Shown: piece after piece, positions 5,637 through 9,427 of the stretch | Layout of the letters: each line of letters starts with the position of its first letter | Position numbering within the stretch: position 1 is the stretch's first letter | Source: Robiginitomaculum sp. | Lineage (GTDB): Bacteria; Pseudomonadota; Alphaproteobacteria; Caulobacterales; Maricaulaceae | Length of the DNA: 9,427 bases | Direction: 5' to 3' | Assembly (NCBI GenBank): GCA_016765255.1 | Contig: JAESQI010000309.1 | Span: 1-9,427, forward strand | Program-made: the position numbers and the translations under genes | The notes under the pieces: generated by a model | The model's database searches: none | The model's input: only the letters and a program-made list of their open reading frames with translations | What the model was told of the DNA's origin: nothing

Positions 5637-6209
5637 ATGAACACTGTCAAAGAAAAAGAACTGCGAAATAGCGTTGCTGACTTTATACTGAATTGGCATA
5701 CGGGTGGCAACCCAAAAGTTTTGGAAGGTGCCACTTCAGAAGATTTCAAACGCCTAATTATTGAAGCCTATATCGCTGCTGATGAAGCTAGTAATTCGCT
5801 AAAACAATGGGTTCAAGCAGGTCGCCGCGCTGGAATAAGTTGGGCCGAGATCGGCACATTACTTGGTATTAGCCGCCAAGCCGCACAACAGCGGTTCTCG
5901 ACCAATTCAGAAAATATATATTCCTACGAACCTGATTTTGATCCTAAAGATCCGCGCCGAATAACCCGAATGGGTGTAACTGCCTTTAACGAGGTCGAAA
6001 TTTTAAAGGAAGAAGGCCAGAAATGCCGCAAAGTCGTCGGTGCAACTTTTTTCACTCTTTATTTTACGCAAACAGATTATCCAGTTGAGAATATTCGTGT
6101 CGTATCGCTTCGCGGGCCGAGTTTGATCAAGGCATATCAAAAGATGGGTTGGACGCATGCACTGACCTGGTATCCCTACCGTTACTTTACCCGCCCTGTG
6201 GCGGAGTAA
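5637..6209 (+). CDS. Small helix-turn-helix protein, probable transcription regulator
   Basis: This is a 190-aa protein. The ATG at 5637 is chosen over an upstream TTG because AAAAGGAG (5623-5630) is spaced 6 nt before it. A helix-turn-helix is clear at about residues 66-87 (G66-I-S-W-A-E-I-G-T-L-L-G-I-S-R-Q-A-A-Q-Q-R-F87), with the S-R-Q-A-A-Q-Q-R-F recognition helix common to a family of small HTH proteins. Residues 1-60 look alpha-helical. Residues 115-190 form a mixed alpha/beta domain rich in aromatics (for example G171-W-T-H-A-L-T-W-Y-P180) that I do not recognise and that may bind a ligand or partner. The nested TTGACA dyad upstream suggests autoregulation. The gene lies between the two copies of the ubiD 3' end, so it may have arrived with a small inserted segment. 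The cellular role is unknown. Confidence 0.75.
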   Translation: MNTVKEKELRNSVADFILNWHTGGNPKVLEGATSEDFKRLIIEAYIAADEASNSLKQWVQAGRRAGISWAEIGTLLGISRQAAQQRFSTNSENIYSYEPDFDPKDPRRITRMGVTAFNEVEILKEEGQKCRKVVGATFFTLYFTQTDYPVENIRVVSLRGPSLIKAYQKMGWTHALTWYPYRYFTRPVAE

Positions 6210-6217
6210 AAATTTAT

Positions 6218-6251
6218 TTTGAGACACACTATCTTGGTTGTGTGTTTCAAG
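6218..6251. terminator. Hairpin after the HTH gene, possible terminator
   Basis: GAGACACAC (6221-6229) pairs with GTGTGTTTC (6240-6248) with one G-U, extendable by two A-T pairs and a wobble outside, around a 10-nt loop. It begins about 9 nt after the stop codon. There is no T-run on the 3' side, so it is not a canonical intrinsic terminator; it may slow transcription or protect the 3' end. Confidence 0.3.
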
Positions 6252-6273
6252 TACACTCTGTTTATGACATTCA

Positions 6274-6310
6274 CGGGATGTCTGCTTTGTAGGCTCAAGC
6301 AGACATCTCG
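6274..6310. repeat. Strong 11-14-bp inverted repeat between convergent genes
   Basis: GATGTCTGCTT (6277-6287) and AAGCAGACATC (6297-6307) are perfect complements around a 9-nt loop. The stem extends three more pairs, one of them G-U, to 6274/6310. It lies between the converging HTH gene and ubiD. No T-tract follows on either strand, so its role could be factor-dependent termination, transcript stability or a dispersed palindromic element. Confidence 0.5.
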
Positions 6311-6395
6311 ATGGTTAGCTGCCAGCGCAGCCCAAGACTATTTCCTCGCTTCGCTCGGGGCGCGGTTATGAGCGGGGAGGGGTTGAGGTTTAAAT

Positions 6396-7897
6396 CTAAT
6401 TATCCCCAAACATCTTCTCCCATTTCTCTGTGACTGCTTTGACCACGTCCTCGTCCATTTTGATCAATTTCCCCCATTCGCGGTGGGTTTCGGGGGGGAG
6501 TTTGTTGGTGGCGTCTAGGCCAATTTTGGAGCCTAGGCTGGGTTCGGGGCTGGCGAAATCCAGATAATCTATGGGCGTGTTTTCTATGATGGTCGTATCG
6601 CGAGCAGGGTCCATACGGGTAGAGACCGCCCACATGACCTCTTTCCAGTCGCGGGCATTAATGTCGTCGTCCACGACAATAATCCATTTGGTATACATGA
6701 ATTGGCGCAGAAATGACCATGCGCCCATCATCACTCTTTTGGCGTGTCCGGGGTAGGATTTCTTCATGCTGATCACCGCGATGCGGTAAGAGCAGGCCTC
6801 TGGCGGGAGCCAAAAATCTGTGATCTCTGGGAATTGTTGTTGCAGGAGTGGAATGAAAATTTCGTTGAGCGCTTCTCCGAGTACGCTGGGCTCATCTGGT
6901 GGCTTGCCCGTATATGTGGAGTGATAAATCGGATTTTTGCGCATGGTGATGGCGGAGAGTTTAAAAATGGGGAAATTCTCGACACTGTTATAATAGCCAG
7001 TGTGATCCCCGTACGGGCCTTCCGCCGCATAGTCGTCCAAGCAGACATGACCTTCCAGAATAATTTCGGCGTGGGCTGGAACTTTTAGGGGTATTGTTTT
7101 GCAATCGACCAATTCCAATTTCTCACCGCGCAACAAACCTGCAAATTGATACTCAGACAAAGTTTCGGGTACGGGCGTTACGGCGGCCAATATAGTTCCG
7201 GGGTCAGCACCAATGACAATCGCGACTGGAAGTGGTTCCGGTTTTTTGTCTTTCCACCTTGCATGATGTTGCGCGCCGCCTCTGTGTTTGAGCCAGCGCA
7301 TGATGGCCTCTCTAGGCCCGCGTTTTTGCATCCGGTAATGCCGAGATTATATCCGTCTAGTGGGTCGTCACTTGGGCCTTTGCTCACGACGAGTGGCCAC
7401 GTAATCAGCGGCGCAGGTTCACCCGGCCAACAGGTTTGGATCGGCAATATATCAAGAGAGGCGTCCTCGCCTAAATGTACAATTTCTTGACACGGGGCTC
7501 GCTTGACCGTTTTGGGTTTCATGGTCATGGCGGTTTTTAAAATGGGGAGTTCTGCCCATGCGTCTTTCATTCCCTTGGGGGGTTCGGGTTGGCGTAGAGC
7601 CGCCAAAAGCTCGCCAACTTCGCGGAGCTCCAAAGCTGTCGTGCGCTCAACATCTCCCAATGTCACCCCCATGGCCACGCGTTTGACCTTGGAAAATAAA
7701 TTGATCAGAACGGGCATGTCAGATTTTGTCCCGTCCTCACGGATTACATTTTCAAACAAGACAGCAGGCCCAGTTTCCACGAGCCTCCGCCCAATCTCCG
7801 TCATTTCCAAATAAGTAGACACAGGTTCACTGACCCGCACCAACTCACCGTCCGCTTCAAGTTTAGCAATATAGTCTCGTAAGGATTTATAGGCCAT
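6396..7897 (-). pseudogene. ubiD: UbiD, 4-hydroxy-3-polyprenylbenzoate decarboxylase, split by a one-base deletion
   Basis: Two overlapping frames together make one UbiD. The first (from the ATG at 7897) covers residues 1-187, including A135-P-C-Q, I153-Q-T-C-W-P and A161-P-L-I-T-W-P. It ends in-frame with Y183-N-L-G-I and then runs into nonsense to 7178. The second supplies R-M-Q-K-R-G-P through I-M-R-W-L-K-H-R-G-G, D-P-A-R-D-T and N-T-P-I-D-Y-L-D-F-A-S-P to the TAG at 6396. It includes the catalytic-loop signature E-G-P-Y-G-D-H-T-G-Y-Y, with its Glu near residue 293 of the joined protein. Adding one A to the AA at 7337-7338 restores the family sequence N-L-G-I-Y-R-M-Q and gives 500 aa, matching the usual ~490-500. 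The enzyme uses prenylated FMN to decarboxylate 4-hydroxy-3-polyprenylbenzoate in ubiquinone synthesis. No ubiX is in the window. Conservation outside the lesion suggests very recent damage or a sequence error. The ATG overlaps the fic stop by one base (TAATG). Confidence 0.93.
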
Positions 7898-9204
7898 TAT
7901 GTTTCCGTTGATTTCAATTTATAATCTTTCACGACTTCGAGAATGGCGTGACCAATTTTTGAACAAAATTTATCGACTGCACCTTCTTGGATGGGTACAT
8001 TGTAATCAGTTTGTGGAAAGTCTATGAATTTGGATTGCTGTCCATTGTGTGAACGGACTTCACACTTTACTTCATAATTATGACTGCTAACTTTTACTGA
8101 AATATTAGTTTGTATGTCCGCATTATATACATCAGATTTGTATTCTTCGAGATGGTAGGCAAAGCCAAGACTCTTGCAATCAAGCATTTGATTGTTTTGG
8201 ACTTCGTAATAGAGGTCTGTTGCTTGCAACGTTGTGCTAAACTCCGTAAACAACGGTATAAATTGACTAATTTTGTTTTCCAGTTTTTCCATAATCGGAA
8301 TCGTACAGTTAAGATGAAGTCGTTTTACATTGTTGTCTGTGCGATATCTTTGAGTGTGTTCACTCACAAAATTTTGTATCTCCTTATCCACATCATCCGC
8401 GTCTTCAATATCTTCACCCCTAGCCGCAGCAATGGATTTTTTTAACGACCATTCGAGTTCGGACTTCATAAGGGCTTCTAGGGCAGATAAATTACCACCG
8501 TCTGATTGCTCTAAGGCAAGTAAATAACCATCTTTGTTTTTGTCTTTAATAATCACGGGTGGCCATCCGAGTTTGAGGCAGACATAATTTAGGAGCATTC
8601 TACAAACACGTCCATTACCATCGTCAAATGGATGGGTGTTGATAAAATCATGGTGCAGTTCAGCAAGAAATTTTGCCAAAGTGGTATCTGGTTTTTTAAG
8701 ATACTCGCGAATGGATTTAACGGTGCTCTCCATTCGGGTAGGAACATCTTGTGGTTCCGCAAATTTGTGAATACCGCCACCGCGCAACCGAACATGATTG
8801 GGTGTTTTTTTATAAGTGCCGGGAATAATTTCCTTGCGGCTAATATTCCCATCAGCAGTTTCAGTCTCTATCCAGTAATTTTGCTTGAGTATGATTTGGT
8901 TCAATTCACGGATATTAGCCTCAGTAATATATCTGCGGCTATCAACCAAATCACGTAAATATTCAATGCCAATATCATGGGCTTTCATTTCTCGAATATC
9001 CCGTTGCAGACGTTTTGGTTCTGTACCCAGTATCAACAGTGCCTCGGTTTCGCCGTAAGTAAGTGTATTGCCCTCAATCCGGTTGGAATTGTAATTCCAG
9101 TCTAGGCGGAATTTTTGCCATAGTCGGTCTTTGTCTTCCTTTTTCATAGGCAGGAGGGATGTGTAGGTCGCGAATAGGGCGTCTATGTCGGTCTCGTAAC
9201 TCAT
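7897..9204 (-). CDS. Fic-domain protein (probable AMPylase, class II)
   Basis: This 435-aa protein carries the complete Fic motif H191-P-F-D-D-G-N-G-R199 with R202, including the catalytic His and the phosphate-binding G-N-G-R, so it should be active in transferring a nucleotide monophosphate (usually AMP) to a target hydroxyl. The N-terminal S40-N-R-I-E44-G45 matches the (S/T)xxxE(G/N) inhibitory helix, placing it in class II, where the inhibitory Glu lies within the same chain ahead of the Fic domain. The domain order is N-terminal all-helical region (1-90), Fic core (about 95-260), then a long C-terminal part (270-435) that I do not recognise and that may choose the target. It overlaps the upstream MarR stop as ATGA and the downstream ubiD start as TAATG, so translation of the three is likely coupled. 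Neither a toxin nor a housekeeping role can be decided from sequence; no separate antitoxin is present. Confidence 0.93.
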   Translation of the reverse strand: MSYETDIDALFATYTSLLPMKKEDKDRLWQKFRLDWNYNSNRIEGNTLTYGETEALLILGTEPKRLQRDIREMKAHDIGIEYLRDLVDSRRYITEANIRELNQIILKQNYWIETETADGNISRKEIIPGTYKKTPNHVRLRGGGIHKFAEPQDVPTRMESTVKSIREYLKKPDTTLAKFLAELHHDFINTHPFDDGNGRVCRMLLNYVCLKLGWPPVIIKDKNKDGYLLALEQSDGGNLSALEALMKSELEWSLKKSIAAARGEDIEDADDVDKEIQNFVSEHTQRYRTDNNVKRLHLNCTIPIMEKLENKISQFIPLFTEFSTTLQATDLYYEVQNNQMLDCKSLGFAYHLEEYKSDVYNADIQTNISVKVSSHNYEVKCEVRSHNGQQSKFIDFPQTDYNVPIQEGAVDKFCSKIGHAILEVVKDYKLKSTET

Positions 9205-9427
9205 GACGTGGCGGTTAACTCCGAAGCGGTTTTTAGGAATTTATAGATGGTTTCCATCTCTGCGTCTGTAAAATCTTTTGAAAGCTTTTCGTCGAGTTTG
9301 CGCAACACGGCCATGACCTGTTCACGTTTTAGCAGACCTTTATTGGTGAGGTTGACGGTTTTTCCGCGCCCGTCGCTTTGCAGGGTTTTTCTTGTCACTA
9401 AACCAGATTTTTCCATGCGGCTGACAA
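9201..9427 (-). CDS. MarR-family transcription regulator, C-terminal part
   Basis: The frame is open to the right edge, so the N-terminus is missing; the Met at 9416 is internal. The visible 74 or so residues include V-S-R-M-E-K-S-G-L-V-T-R (end of the recognition helix and start of the wing), S-D-G-R-G-K-T-V-N-L-T-N-K-G (wing with its basic tip) and the C-terminal dimerisation helix, the standard MarR layout. It ends in TGA overlapping the fic ATG by four bases (ATGA), so the two are one transcription unit. It probably autoregulates the marR-fic-ubiD operon in response to a small molecule; this is inference from family habit. Confidence 0.85.
   Translation of the reverse strand, partial: VSRMEKSGLVTRKTLQSDGRGKTVNLTNKGLLKREQVMAVLRKLDEKLSKDFTDAEMETIYKFLKTASELTATS

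Noticed and set aside
9003..9011. GTTGCAGAC, a 9-nt match to the start of the minus-strand CRISPR repeat
   Set aside because: It is inside the well-conserved Fic coding sequence, with no extension into the C/G stem; chance match, not a tracrRNA or degenerate repeat.
9201..9416. MarR-like gene as a complete 71-aa protein
   Set aside because: The reading frame stays open upstream of the Met at 9416 to the window edge and encodes more of the recognition helix; the gene is cut by the edge, not short.

Overview
The window carries a compact type VI CRISPR locus beside ordinary chromosomal genes. The full-length UbiD (quinone biosynthesis), FrnE-type DsbA-like and MAPEG proteins, together with the style of the regulators, suggest a Gram-negative proteobacterium, most likely an alphaproteobacterium of moderate to low GC. 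That assignment is inferred from protein character only. Almost everything is on the minus strand; the exceptions are an Lrp/AsnC-type regulator and a small HTH protein.

Left end (1-1818): four perfect 36-bp repeats with exact 30-bp spacers form a CRISPR array that runs off the left edge. Upstream of it on the minus strand lies a 484-aa basic protein with exactly one HEPN ribonuclease motif (R348-N-G-I-A-H353). Small size, a single catalytic HEPN motif and an adjacent array with a long-hairpin repeat fit the recently described compact Cas13an group, in which one active site both processes crRNA and cuts target RNA. No cas1 or cas2 is visible. Repeat folding and a candidate promoter both indicate that the array is transcribed on the minus strand, in the same direction as the effector.

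Centre-left (1851-4657): upstream of the effector, on the same strand and closely spaced, are a MAPEG-family membrane protein, a FrnE-like thiol oxidoreductase, and an unlisted 33-aa hydrophobic small ORF that follows a perfect TATAAT box. The CRISPR effector may therefore share a housekeeping transcript. Next comes an S41-family lipoprotein protease.

Centre (4658-6395): an Lrp/AsnC-type regulator, divergent from the protease gene, is broken by a one-base deletion and has a perfect 8-bp inverted repeat just before its start. A decayed copy of the last ~62 codons of ubiD follows. Then comes a small HTH-protein gene preceded by an unusual nested dyad (two perfect 8-bp arm pairs on one centre), and an intergenic stretch with two hairpins.

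Right end (6396-9427): a tightly coupled minus-strand operon of a MarR-type regulator (cut by the edge), a Fic-domain enzyme and UbiD, with ATGA and TAATG junctions. ubiD is also split by a single-base deletion. Two single-base losses in short homopolymers within 2.5 kb suggest either sequencing or assembly error or real decay. The ubiD 3'-end duplication flanking the HTH gene suggests that a small segment was inserted at the end of ubiD.
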